Part shown: in pieces, positions 50,593 to 59,280 of the stretch | Layout: every line of letters starts with the position of its first letter | How positions within the stretch are numbered: position 1 is the first letter of the stretch | Assembly: GCA_964643075.1 (NCBI GenBank) | Contig: CAZXQO010000005.1 | Coordinates: 62,001 to 126,000 of the forward strand | DNA: 64,000 bases | Direction of reading: 5' to 3' | DNA from: Desulfocucumis sp964643075 | GTDB taxonomy: Bacteria; Bacillota; Desulfotomaculia; Desulfotomaculales; Desulfocucumaceae | Notes under the pieces: model-generated | Told to the model about the DNA's origin: nothing | Database searches by the model: none | Seen by the model: the letters and a program-made list of their open reading frames with translations, nothing else | Translations under genes and position numbers: made by a program

Positions 50593-52425
50593 TTAGTGCA
50601 GCAGTTTTACCGAGGTCTTACCCCTGGGCGTGTAGCTGGTATGCAGAATTTCTTTGGCTCTGGCGCTCAGGGGGTGCCCCAGGTATTCCTTGTATAACTG
50701 CTTTACTGCCGGGTTTTCATGGGATTTCCTATATTCCTTATCAATATCAATTTGATAGAGCGTTTTTGCTCTCTGCCCGGTTATTTTTTGCTTTAGCCTT
50801 TCCGTTTGCTTGCCGGCGGTTATTGGTTGCCCGCCGCCCCCGATGCAGCCTCCGGGACAGGCCATAATTTCGATAAAGTGGTATTGCTCACCGGCTTTTA
50901 TTCTTTCCAGCAGCCTCTTGGCGTTTCTGGTGCCATGACACACTGCCATCCTTATTTGTTTACCTCTTAAATTGACGGTTGCCTCCTTGATGCCTCTTAA
51001 ACTACGGACTTCCTTAAAATCCAGCCTGCCCTTTCCCTCAGAGCCGGTCAAGGCCAGCGCTGTGCGGATCACAGCTTCGGTTACGCCTCCTGTGACGGCG
51101 AAAATAGCCCCCGCACCGGTGGAAATCCCCAGTGGCTGATCGTACTGTTCTTCCGGCAGTTCATCAAATCTTATGCCTGCGGACCGGATCATTCTGGCCA
51201 TTTCCCTGGTGGTCAGTACGTAATCCACATCCCGGCCCCCCCGGGTAATCATTTCCGGGCGTGAGGCTTCAAATTTCTTGGCAGTGCAGGGCATTATAGC
51301 CACCACCACCATTTTTTCGGAAGTGATCCCTTTTTTCTGTGCGAAATAGTTTTTGGCCAGGGCGCCGAACATTTCCATGGGTGATTTGCAAGTACTCAGG
51401 TTTTCTACAAATTCAGGATAAAAGTGTTCGCAATATTTTACCCAGCCTGGACTGCAGGATGAAATTAGCGGAAGTCTACCGTTTTTATCCAGTCGTTCCA
51501 ATAATTCGTGGGCCTCTTCAACGATGGTTAAATCGGCAGCAAATTCCGTTGAAAATACCTGGTCAAAACCAAGCCTGCGCAGTGAGGCGGGTATTTTGCC
51601 GGTTACCCTGGTGCCTGGAGGCAAGCCAAAGGCTTCTCCCAGGGTTACCTGAATGGCCGGGGCCGTCTGGACAATAACGTATTTTTCCGGGCTTTCAATA
51701 GCCAGCCAGACTTCGTCGATATATTCGCGCTCGGTCAGGGATCCTGTAGGGCAGTTCATTACGCATTGCCCGCAGCTTATGCAGTCTACCTTTCCCAGAT
51801 CCTTCATGAAGGCAGGTGCAATTACCGTATCAAAGCCCCTGTTTTTGGCGGAGTAAACGTTAACACCCTGTACCTCCCGGCATACTGCCTCGCAACGGCG
51901 GCATTTGACGCATTTATTATAGTCCCTGACTATAAAAGGGTTTTTATTCTGCAGGGGGTATTTTCTTCGTTCACCGGTTACCCTTATTTTTCGGATCCCC
52001 ATTTCGTCCGCCAGTTTTTGCAATTCGCAGTTGAGATTGCGGGCGCAGGTCAAACACTGCATGTCATGCTCGGAAAGCATTAATTCCACCACACGCTTTC
52101 TGGCCCGCCTGGCCCTGGGGGAATCGGTGTATACCCTAATGCCGTCGGTGGCGGGATATACACATGAGGCTTGCAGGCTTCGCCTGCCGCCTGCATCCAC
52201 CTCCACCAGACAGACCCGGCAGGTACCAGCTTGGTGGATATCTTTAAGGTAACAGAGACTGGGTACACTGATGCCGAGGGAGCGGGCCGCCTCAAGTAAG
52301 TTGGTGCCTTTGGGCACCCTTACTTCACGGTCATTTATGTACAATCCCACTGTTGCAGGGTTCCCATAAGCTCCGGGGTTTTCCACCGGTAGCCTGGTTG
52401 TAGGAATAATAGTTGAAACTGTCAA
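50593..52425 (-). CDS. multi-cluster [FeFe] hydrogenase catalytic subunit (HydA/HndD-like)
   Basis: About 610 residues from TTG 52425 (TCGGAGG upstream). Domains: N-terminal [2Fe-2S] ferredoxin (CYLKDIHQAGTCRVC), His-ligated cluster (HDMQCLTCARNLNC), two [4Fe-4S] sites (CVKCRRCEAVC; CISCGQCVMNC), then the H-cluster domain with L1 SSCSPGW, L2 MPCTAKKFE and L3 MACPGGCIGGGGQP. Ends in the small-subunit-like region (YRKSHENPAVKQLYKEYLG). L1 differs from the canonical TSCCPxW. No NuoE/NuoF-like partner lies within the window next to it, so monomeric ferredoxin-linked or distant partners are possible. Confidence 0.92.
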   Translation of the reverse strand: MTVSTIIPTTRLPVENPGAYGNPATVGLYINDREVRVPKGTNLLEAARSLGISVPSLCYLKDIHQAGTCRVCLVEVDAGGRRSLQASCVYPATDGIRVYTDSPRARRARKRVVELMLSEHDMQCLTCARNLNCELQKLADEMGIRKIRVTGERRKYPLQNKNPFIVRDYNKCVKCRRCEAVCREVQGVNVYSAKNRGFDTVIAPAFMKDLGKVDCISCGQCVMNCPTGSLTEREYIDEVWLAIESPEKYVIVQTAPAIQVTLGEAFGLPPGTRVTGKIPASLRRLGFDQVFSTEFAADLTIVEEAHELLERLDKNGRLPLISSCSPGWVKYCEHFYPEFVENLSTCKSPMEMFGALAKNYFAQKKGITSEKMVVVAIMPCTAKKFEASRPEMITRGGRDVDYVLTTREMARMIRSAGIRFDELPEEQYDQPLGISTGAGAIFAVTGGVTEAVIRTALALTGSEGKGRLDFKEVRSLRGIKEATVNLRGKQIRMAVCHGTRNAKRLLERIKAGEQYHFIEIMACPGGCIGGGGQPITAGKQTERLKQKITGQRAKTLYQIDIDKEYRKSHENPAVKQLYKEYLGHPLSARAKEILHTSYTPRGKTSVKLLH

Positions 52426-52483
52426 TATTAACACCTCCGATTATACTACACTTATCTATTGTTTATCCCGGATTTATATTTAT

Positions 52484-52566
52484 GCACAAAAAGGAAAGAC
52501 CGCCTTTGAGGGGTCTTTCCTTTTTGTGCGACAGGCAGTTGCACCTGTCCCGACAATAACTCGGGA
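52484..52566. terminator. 18-bp terminator plus two smaller hairpins
   Basis: 52484-52501 pairs perfectly with 52512-52529 (18 bp, loop of ten), A-rich on one side and T-rich on the other. Two more hairpins follow: GACAGG/CCTGTC and TCCCGA/TCGGGA (to ~52566). They separate the ATPase unit from the hydrogenase on the - strand. Confidence 0.85.
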
Positions 52567-52571
52567 CGAAC

Positions 52572-52724
52572 TTATGTGTCTACAGGTTGCCGGCATAGTT
52601 TGGACTTCAGTTCATCAATTTCAGCAGTGCCGTATCTGCCTGGCAGCCTCAGCCTAATCCTGCCAGGCAGAAAGTGGATGATTTTTAACTTTTCCCTCTC
52701 ACTGTTCCACGTTTTTGCAGCCAT
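52572..52724 (-). CDS. 50-aa free-standing HMA-like (LPGRIR) domain fragment
   Basis: Small ORF starting at ATG 52724, inside the 3' end of the 1005-aa ATPase in another frame, with AAAGGA eight bases upstream. Residues ~14-32 read KIIHFLPGRIRLRLPGR, almost the same as KIIHHLPGRIRINMPG at the N-terminus of the ATPase next to it and RHLPGRIRLQI in the 648-aa homologue. It then breaks off after YGTAEIDELKSKLC, at less than half an HMA domain. Either a mini-protein or a remnant of a former third ATPase gene. Confidence 0.5.
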   Translation of the reverse strand: MAAKTWNSEREKLKIIHFLPGRIRLRLPGRYGTAEIDELKSKLCRQPVDT

Positions 52725-55716
52725 ATACCGGTTCCTTTGCTTTCGGTTCTATTAAACTCCTATGTACCGGCTCCAGCAGTTTGTCCAGCGCCGAGCCAAA
52801 TGCAGCACCAGTCAGGGCGATGCACATGCTTCGCCAGTTCATGAAAGTGGTACCGAAGATTCTACGTGCCGGCGGCCAGTAAATCGTGGTCATCAGGAGT
52901 GCCGCCGAGACAAGCAGGCTTATGTTTAAGAAACTATTTTGCCCTTTGCCGGGGCTTTCTTTCTCCCTTCTTATTTCCAGTGCATGCAGGAACTGTCCCA
53001 AGGTAATCGATGTAAGGGTCATGGTGCGGGCCACCGGCAATCCGAACAATGTCAGGCCAAGCCAGTAAGTTCCGAACCCGCTGATAGACATGGTAATGCC
53101 TCGTCTTATTATCTTTGCTTTATAGTCTCTGTCAAAAAAGTCTGAGCCTTGTGCTGTTTGCCTGGATAGCCCGGTTTGTATTGAATCCACCCCAAGGGCC
53201 ACCGCCGGCAGGCCATCTCCCAGGAGATTCAGCCATAATAGCTGAATTGGCAGCAAGGGTAGTGGCAGTCCGGAGGCGACGGACAGGAAGGTTAATCCAA
53301 CCTCACCTGCATTAGTGGCCAGGAGATAACGGACAGATTTTTTTATGTTCCGGTATATACCCCGGCCCTGTTCGATGGCCACAACAACAGTGGAAAAATT
53401 GTCGTCCATTAGTATCAGGTCGGCGGCATGTCTTGTTACATCGGTGCCTTTTAGACCCATGGCCACACCGACGGTAGCTTCCTTCACAGCCGGGGCGTCA
53501 TTTACACCGTCGCCGATCATGATCACCGTATCACCCCGGCCTTTAAGGAGCCTTACAATCTTTAGTTTGTGTTCAGGTAATATCCTGGCGAATACCGAAT
53601 TATTTAACACAGCCTCCGTGGCTTCAGCATCACCCATGGACTCAAGCTGCTGCCCCGTTATTACTCTTTCCCGTATTCCTTCCATGCCAAGTTCCCGGGC
53701 TATAGCCATGGCTGTATTGGGGTGGTCGCCGGTGATCATTTTTATGCCTATACCCGTGGCCAGGCATTTTCTGATTGCTGCAGGTACCTCAGGCCTTGGG
53801 GGGTCGATCATGCCAACAAGCCCCAGCAGCGTCAGTTCAGTATCGTCTGTATACCCGTTCACTTCACCTTTAGGGACAGTTTTACAGGCGATTGCCAGTA
53901 CCCTCATGGCCTTAGAGGTCATGGTATCCACGGAGTGATAGATTTTTGCTATTACACCTTCAGTCAGTGGGAAGTTGTTTTTTCCGGATCTGTATGAATT
54001 GCACCTGGGCAGTACTGTATCAGATGCCCCCTTAACAAACATAAGGAGTTCGTTATTTTCATGGCGGCACACCACATGCATTCTTCTTTGTACAGAATCA
54101 AAGGGTTCCTCATAAATTCTGTGGAACTGGCCCAATATTTCATCACTGATCCCCGCTTTGCGGGCGGCAGACAGAATTGCTGCTTCCAGAGGTTCGCCTT
54201 TTATATCCCATGTTTTAACACCTGATTCATAACGGGGTTCCAATTTGGCATTACAGCACAATGATGCACCCAGCAGCGTGAATCTCAAATTATCCCCCCG
54301 TAAATTTTTGTCAGCTGCAGAAAAACAGCCATCTTCCGGGTTGTAGCCGGAACCGCTGGCATGCCAGCTTTCATCTGCTGCACAATACACCATCTTAATG
54401 GTTTGCTCATTCTTGGTCAGGGTACCCGTTTTATCCGTGCAAATAATTGTAGTGCCGCCTATGGTTTCAACTGAGCTTATTTTCTTTACAATGGCATTTT
54501 TCTGGGCCATTTTGTGCACCCCGGAGGCCATGGCGATGGTAACAATGGCCGGCAATCCCTCGGGTATGGCAGCCACTGCCAGGCTTACCGCTGTCAAAAA
54601 CATCTGTCCCGGACTGCCACCCCGTAATATGCCAAGAATGGCTACCGCGACACTGGCTGCAATAGACGCCTTGAGCACTGATTGTCCTACTTTATACATA
54701 TTATGTTGAAGTGGGGTTTGCTCAACCTGATGCTCATTTAACATTGACGATATTTTGCCCAGCTCCGTTTGCAGACCGGTGGCGATCACAACTCCCTTAG
54801 CCCTGCCTTTGACAACGTCGGTTCCCATGAAAAGTATATTATCGCAGTCGATCAGGGTAACGCAGTCCGACATAGCACCGGCGCTTTTGGCAACCGGGTG
54901 GGATTCGCCTGTAAGGGCTGATTCTTCAACCTTTATGTTGATTGCATCAATTAATCTTATATCTGCGGGCACGCCGTCACCGGGCTCCAGTACAACTATA
55001 TCACCGGGTACAAGCTGGCTGGCCTCTAGAAGTTTTACCCCCCCGTCCCGTATTACTTTGGCAGAGGGAGCGGCCATATCCTTGAGGGCATTCAGAGCCT
55101 GCTCGGCTTTGCCTTCCTGTGCAGCGCCCAGCACTGAATTTATTATGATTATTAGCATAATTGCGATGGCGTCTACCGCTTCACCCATCAAAGCACATAT
55201 TAAGCTGGAGCCCAGCAGCGTCTGAACAAGAAAATCTTTCATCTGGGCAAATATTCTTGTTAAAAAATCCGGTGGCTCGGGCGCAAACAACCTGTTTTCC
55301 CCGGCTATGGTTAGTCTTATGGCCGCTTCTGCATTGCTTAATCCCCGCAAGGGGTCCGTTTTGAGCAAGTCCACTACCTTCGCTGCATCGACCTGCGGCC
55401 AGGGCACCATTTGCTGCTGGTCAATAAGTTTTTCGCAAGTAGCGGCGCAGTTGACGTCGATACTATCCTTATAGGCAATTATATTTGCCAAAATGCTGCC
55501 CGGGCTTATTTTATCAGGATTATAGATAATTAAAGCGGTTGTTGTTTTGGTATTAACCCTTGCAGTTAATACACCTGGCAGTTGGAGCAGGGTGTTGCTT
55601 AAAATAACTGCTGTAATACGGTTGTCTTTTAAACCAGGCATATTTATTCTTATTCGCCCTGGCAAATGATGGATAATCTTAACGGATATTCTTGTAGCAT
55701 TGTTCTGGAAAAGCAT
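52699..55716 (-). CDS. P2-type cation-transporting ATPase with N-terminal HMA-like domain
   Basis: 1005 residues. Residues ~8-75 form an HMA-like domain without metal-binding Cys pair, with the motif HHLPGRIRINMPG. From ~90 it is a Ca/Mg-type (P2) ATPase: cation_ATPase_N (LKTDPLRGLSNAEAAIRL), actuator TGESHPV, membrane motif PEGLPA, phosphorylation Asp428 in DKTGT, KGASDTVLPRC, MITGDHPNTA, MIGDGVNDAPAV and a C-terminal helical bundle (LLWLNLLGDGLPA). All catalytic residues are intact. Ion unknown; the fusion resembles CtpH/CtpI-like pumps. ATG 55716 with CAGGAGA upstream. Confidence 0.9.
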   Translation of the reverse strand: MLFQNNATRISVKIIHHLPGRIRINMPGLKDNRITAVILSNTLLQLPGVLTARVNTKTTTALIIYNPDKISPGSILANIIAYKDSIDVNCAATCEKLIDQQQMVPWPQVDAAKVVDLLKTDPLRGLSNAEAAIRLTIAGENRLFAPEPPDFLTRIFAQMKDFLVQTLLGSSLICALMGEAVDAIAIMLIIIINSVLGAAQEGKAEQALNALKDMAAPSAKVIRDGGVKLLEASQLVPGDIVVLEPGDGVPADIRLIDAINIKVEESALTGESHPVAKSAGAMSDCVTLIDCDNILFMGTDVVKGRAKGVVIATGLQTELGKISSMLNEHQVEQTPLQHNMYKVGQSVLKASIAASVAVAILGILRGGSPGQMFLTAVSLAVAAIPEGLPAIVTIAMASGVHKMAQKNAIVKKISSVETIGGTTIICTDKTGTLTKNEQTIKMVYCAADESWHASGSGYNPEDGCFSAADKNLRGDNLRFTLLGASLCCNAKLEPRYESGVKTWDIKGEPLEAAILSAARKAGISDEILGQFHRIYEEPFDSVQRRMHVVCRHENNELLMFVKGASDTVLPRCNSYRSGKNNFPLTEGVIAKIYHSVDTMTSKAMRVLAIACKTVPKGEVNGYTDDTELTLLGLVGMIDPPRPEVPAAIRKCLATGIGIKMITGDHPNTAMAIARELGMEGIRERVITGQQLESMGDAEATEAVLNNSVFARILPEHKLKIVRLLKGRGDTVIMIGDGVNDAPAVKEATVGVAMGLKGTDVTRHAADLILMDDNFSTVVVAIEQGRGIYRNIKKSVRYLLATNAGEVGLTFLSVASGLPLPLLPIQLLWLNLLGDGLPAVALGVDSIQTGLSRQTAQGSDFFDRDYKAKIIRRGITMSISGFGTYWLGLTLFGLPVARTMTLTSITLGQFLHALEIRREKESPGKGQNSFLNISLLVSAALLMTTIYWPPARRIFGTTFMNWRSMCIALTGAAFGSALDKLLEPVHRSLIEPKAKEPVYGCKNVEQ

Positions 55717-55784
55717 AGTAGCATTCTCCTGTCATTATATACAGAATGTTAATATGTCCTTTTTTTATATAATTATTATTTAGC

Positions 55785-55854
55785 ATAAAAAAGCCGCCCA
55801 TTATAGGCGGTAACGAAATTCTATAAAAAGCAGGGAGAGGAGAGGAGAGGAGAC
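55785..55854 (-). promoter_or_regulatory. leader of the P2 ATPase: terminator hairpin and CCTCT tandem tract
   Basis: On the - strand, upstream of the ATPase ATG (55716), a tract of about four CTCCT/CCTCT pentamers (55833-55853) is followed by CCGCC-TATAAT-GGGCGG and CTTTTTT (55788-55809), a complete terminator within the 5' leader. UCUCCU in the tract is complementary to the AGGAGA ribosome site of the ATPase. This suggests attenuation and/or SD sequestration, with copy number of the pentamer open to slippage. No known riboswitch consensus was recognised. The gap 55855-56003 is AT-rich with nothing else seen. Confidence 0.45.
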
Positions 55855-56039
55855 TGTTATCAAGCTGCCTACCCCCTATCTCGCTACAGTAAATATTTTA
55901 TATTTAGTTTGTTAATTACTTATTGACTCACGGATAAGTTTTTATCAAAAAATGTGGGAATATGTACTAATAAAATAATATTTCAGTAAAATAATGGATA
56001 TAATTGTTTTATGTTTTAAACTTTGTTCAGAGAAAGGGG

Positions 56040-56621
56040 TTGGCTAAACCTTTGTACCGCAGTTATGAGGACGACAGATATAATAGAAGGGCTATGGACA
56101 GGGCCAAAAGGGACATTCTGGAGGATATAGACTATTATGAAGAAATGGATAACCGACGTGGTTATCGCAAAAGGACTAACAAGAATCATTATGATTCTTT
56201 GGCCGGAACCAGAAAAGAACTGATAAATGAGCTAAAGTCAATAAACTCCCTTGAAAAGAAGCTGAGCAGGGTAAGAAACCCGCAACTACGAAAACTGGCC
56301 AGGGAAATTGTGGGAGAAGCCGAAGACAGAAACATGACCATTGATGACGTGCTGTATTCAATGCAAGGAAAACGTAGTTTTTTATCGGGTAGCACTCCCT
56401 ACTGGATACTGGGCGTACTGGCTGCCCTTTTTCTTCTGCCCTCCACCAGTGGCAAATTACGTGAGATCATGCGCAAGGCGACCGGGGAGTTCATGGACCT
56501 TTCAGAAAAAACCCAGACTATGGTGGAAAGGGTAAAAGAAGAATTTGAAGATATTGTGGCAGAGGCACAGTTCAATAAATTTAAGGATGCCATTGATCCA
56601 GTATCCGACAACAACAACTGA
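56040..56621 (+). CDS. TM plus amphipathic helix protein, 193 aa
   Basis: Start uncertain: TTG 56040 (M-AKPLYRSYEDDRY) is taken; AAAGGGG lies very close. The N-terminal ~55 residues are rich in Arg, Asp and Tyr (RAKRDILEDIDYYEEMDNRR); ~65-110 is helical; one membrane helix ~118-137 (YWILGVLAALFLLP) is followed by an amphipathic helix ending VKEEFEDIVAEAQ, the pattern of DUF5132/YtxH-like proteins. No enzymatic motif. Divergent from the P2 ATPase and co-directional with the 77-codon gene 15 bases downstream. Confidence 0.7.
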   Translation: MAKPLYRSYEDDRYNRRAMDRAKRDILEDIDYYEEMDNRRGYRKRTNKNHYDSLAGTRKELINELKSINSLEKKLSRVRNPQLRKLAREIVGEAEDRNMTIDDVLYSMQGKRSFLSGSTPYWILGVLAALFLLPSTSGKLREIMRKATGEFMDLSEKTQTMVERVKEEFEDIVAEAQFNKFKDAIDPVSDNNN

Positions 56622-56636
56622 TAGCGAGGTGATACA

Positions 56637-56870
56637 ATCAACAATACAAGTGTTTTAAAAGATAAACTTGATGAAATTTTAGTACAGGTAAAAGAGGTTG
56701 TGGATATAACCGTTGATGCCAAGGCAAAAGAACCAGAGCACAATAGGGTTATAACATCCCTCTGGGAAGACTTTCTGGGACAGTTTTTTCTTTATGTGAG
56801 GCAGAAGGGCAAGGAAACAAACCAGAATATAATGGACGGCATTTCCTTTGGCAGGATAACCAGAAGATAA
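56637..56870 (+). CDS. 77-aa hypothetical protein without canonical start (ATC)
   Basis: The frame opens after TAG (56622-56624) and runs to TAA 56870. GAGGTGA lies five bases before ATC 56637, which gives M-NNTSVLKDKLDEILVQVKE; no ATG/GTG/TTG occurs until well inside the helix. The protein has an N-terminal amphipathic helix, an acidic middle and VITSLWEDFLGQFFLYVRQK, an aromatic amphipathic segment that could bind membrane. Its codon use matches its neighbours. Either a rare AUC start or an ATG-to-ATC sequence change. After the TAA the frame stays open for another ~46 codons. Confidence 0.55.
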   Translation: MNNTSVLKDKLDEILVQVKEVVDITVDAKAKEPEHNRVITSLWEDFLGQFFLYVRQKGKETNQNIMDGISFGRITRR

Positions 56871-56891
56871 ATCCCCGTAACTGGGGGTTGG

Positions 56892-57010
56892 GAGATCATT
56901 GCGCCAAACCGGGAGCCCACGTGCCGACGGCTGTACTGGCCGGAAACGTGTTATCGGCCGGAACCGCCGAGGGTCTGCCCGGGTTATCCTGAAGCTGGAA
57001 GAGAGATCAT
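56892..57010. other. GC-rich nested-stem segment flanked by 8-bp direct repeats
   Basis: A GC-rich island in AT-rich surroundings. CCGGG (56909-56913) pairs with CCCGG (56978-56982), CGGC (56928-56931) with GCCG (56966-56969), and GGCCG (56938-56942) with CGGCC (56955-56959): three nested stems. GAGATCAT occurs at 56892-56899 and again at 57003-57010, like a target duplication. It may be a small structured RNA or an inserted element. One frame is open across it without a start codon. No Rfam class recognised. Confidence 0.45.
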
Positions 57011-57043
57011 CTAATTAACAACAACAATGCTTACAAGGTATAA

Positions 57044-57086
57044 AATAAAAGCAGTTCAATCGGTTTCCCGCTGAGCTGCTTTTATT
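57044..57086. terminator. bidirectional terminator
   Basis: 15-bp stem (57044-57058 with 57072-57086, one G-T pair) with A-rich and T-rich outer arms. It ends the + strand unit and the - strand 648-aa gene. Confidence 0.85.
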
Positions 57087-57113
57087 GCTATACTGCCTGC
57101 TGCTCCGGCAAGC

Positions 57114-59060
57114 CTATATGTCCTTGATTCTCGGGTGTGGCCGTAGTAAGATATTTTTATTTATCAGACTCAGTGAATTAAGGGCAACGCCAATCCCAGT
57201 AAGATTATTGAATATTGTCGCCCCGGACGCTGATAATTTCCCAGTAGCAGCCAGAGTAAGACCTGCCAGATTCATTCCTTTAACGAGTAACAGATTCTGC
57301 TCTATCTTTTCCCTGAAGATCCTGCCGATGTAAACTATCTGATATATTTTTGACAACTCGCAGGAATTGATATACAGATCGGGGTGAGGGAAAATATTAT
57401 AGTTGATGCCACTAAGTACGATAGGTAAATCTGCTTTTTGTAGTGCCCTCTCGTCTTCCCGGCCAACACCCAAAACGGCCAATACACCGTCAGTACCGCG
57501 TAAGCTGTCAATTATTTCCGGAATTTCTGAGGGTGAAACACCACTTATTATCTCGATCCCAGTCTGGGCCTTTACCGGCCCGGCCATTTCCTTTTTTTCC
57601 ACAGTTATTAAAACGGTTTTGACACCTAAAGCAGCTATTCTATTTAGAAGCTCCCTATTATACTGAGGCACCGATCTCGTAATACCAATAACACCCATCA
57701 AAATCCCGTTGTAGGCTACGTAAAGGGGTGCCTGGTAAAAATGTCTTAATCTCCTGGTTTTGAATTCCGCCAGAAGATTTTTAATACCATTTTTCAACAT
57801 AAACTCTTCTGTTCCCATGAAAGCCTCAACCCCGTCAATGGTACCGGCCACACCTTCAGGAGAATCTGTTTCCATGGACACGGAATATCCAGAGCTACCG
57901 GTGTTTTTCTCCGAATCCTGAAATAATCCCGCATAGTAAAGCGAATTTATGCCCAGTGCAGAGGCGACGGCCAGGCAGTATGAGACAGAGATGCCGCTTA
58001 CAGGTAAAACATTACCCAGGGTTAGGTCAGGGGCAAGTATAGTGCTCCGGGTAATAACAAATGTTCTAATATTTGCTATTTTGGCCATCACCCGGGGATT
58101 AGTGGGTAATATGCCGTACCTGGAGGCAAGAGCAGTGGCGGTTGCCATCACAGATGGCTGAGCCTGACCGGCGGCTCCCGGTGAAGACGCCAACAGGATT
58201 GCGGTGCCCTTGTCAATACTTCGTGATGTTAAATAACTCAACCCGGCCACCCCGAAAGACATAGCAGATACCCTGTGGGCATATTCCATTGCCGCCCCAT
58301 GTTTCTGGCAGCTATCCGGCAGGTCCCGGCTGTCAGCGTATGGATAGTTATAATTAATAATACTGTCCTCTGACCCATCGCTGATGTTTTCTCTGACAAT
58401 CTGCCTGCTGATTTTCACAGTGGATTTTAATACAATGGATTCGATTAGTGCAATTATATTGGCGAGCCATATTACCGTGAGTCCGGGCACGCTTTCCCTC
58501 AAGAGTACCAGCACCATACCTGTTAACCCTACGATAGCATCATGACTAACTTTATGTCCCTTTACAAGACTGGCCAACCCGCTTTTGAAAAAAGGATAAC
58601 CTGCAACAATAGTTGTAACCGCGGCAATATTAAATAATAATGGTGATTGGGTCCAGGGGAAACTTTTCCCTCTTGCTTTTCTTAGTAATATTACCAACAG
58701 TATAAAACTACTTAAGCTGACATTTACTATTTGCTTGCTTAAAGCCTGGTCTTCAGGCTCTATAATGTTATCGAAAGATAAATTGGTTATGCTGTCCTGA
58801 TCATTTTCGGTAAAGTTGCTATTGCCTTTTAATATTTCCGATATTTCCCGGAGAACTTCCTTTTCCAATGATTTGTAGGGATTATAAACCAGCAAAGCCC
58901 TACCGGTGCGGTGATTGAAATTGGCATTCTCTATCAAGGTACTTTTTTGAGCATACCTGCTAAGGCTTCTGGCCAGGGCCGGATTATTTTTCAGTTGGGT
59001 GATTTGCAATCTTATTCTGCCGGGCAAGTGCCGGTATATTAACAGGTTATGATCAGTCAT
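57114..59060 (-). CDS. catalytically degenerate P1B-type ATPase homologue with HMA-like domain
   Basis: 648 residues in one intact frame. N-terminal HMA-like domain (~1-65: RHLPGRIRLQITQLKN), then hydrophobic helices in the order of P1B pumps (~112-235). Every catalytic landmark is altered: the region aligning with ACPCALGLATP reads ASSPGAAGQAQP, FDKTGTLT reads ITRSTILA (the phosphorylated Asp is Thr337), TGDN is replaced by TVEK, and GDGIND by GVGRED; the actuator TGE loop is missing (a short insert, ~240-265, replaces it). The frame and codon use are well kept, so it is probably a maintained pseudoenzyme rather than decay. ATG 59060. Confidence 0.8.
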   Translation of the reverse strand: MTDHNLLIYRHLPGRIRLQITQLKNNPALARSLSRYAQKSTLIENANFNHRTGRALLVYNPYKSLEKEVLREISEILKGNSNFTENDQDSITNLSFDNIIEPEDQALSKQIVNVSLSSFILLVILLRKARGKSFPWTQSPLLFNIAAVTTIVAGYPFFKSGLASLVKGHKVSHDAIVGLTGMVLVLLRESVPGLTVIWLANIIALIESIVLKSTVKISRQIVRENISDGSEDSIINYNYPYADSRDLPDSCQKHGAAMEYAHRVSAMSFGVAGLSYLTSRSIDKGTAILLASSPGAAGQAQPSVMATATALASRYGILPTNPRVMAKIANIRTFVITRSTILAPDLTLGNVLPVSGISVSYCLAVASALGINSLYYAGLFQDSEKNTGSSGYSVSMETDSPEGVAGTIDGVEAFMGTEEFMLKNGIKNLLAEFKTRRLRHFYQAPLYVAYNGILMGVIGITRSVPQYNRELLNRIAALGVKTVLITVEKKEMAGPVKAQTGIEIISGVSPSEIPEIIDSLRGTDGVLAVLGVGREDERALQKADLPIVLSGINYNIFPHPDLYINSCELSKIYQIVYIGRIFREKIEQNLLLVKGMNLAGLTLAATGKLSASGATIFNNLTGIGVALNSLSLINKNILLRPHPRIKDI

Positions 59061-59280
59061 TATTTTTTACGTACCACCCATAATATTTTTTATATTTTAT
59101 CCCATATTTTAAAAGCTATTAACATTCGCCACGATATTTTTGTGATGTCTATTCAATGTCAATTTAACCAACGTTGATATGACTTATTAAAAATTTTTAA
59201 AAATTACTTACATAATAAAAATAAAATATTAAAAATATATTAATAATAATTTCTACATTTTTAAACAAAGGAGGATTCGT

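Noticed and set aside
57114..59060. Annotating the 648-aa protein as an ordinary heavy-metal ATPase
   Set aside because: The phosphorylation Asp, CPC site, TGE loop and GDGxND motif are all absent, so transport by the standard cycle is not supported.
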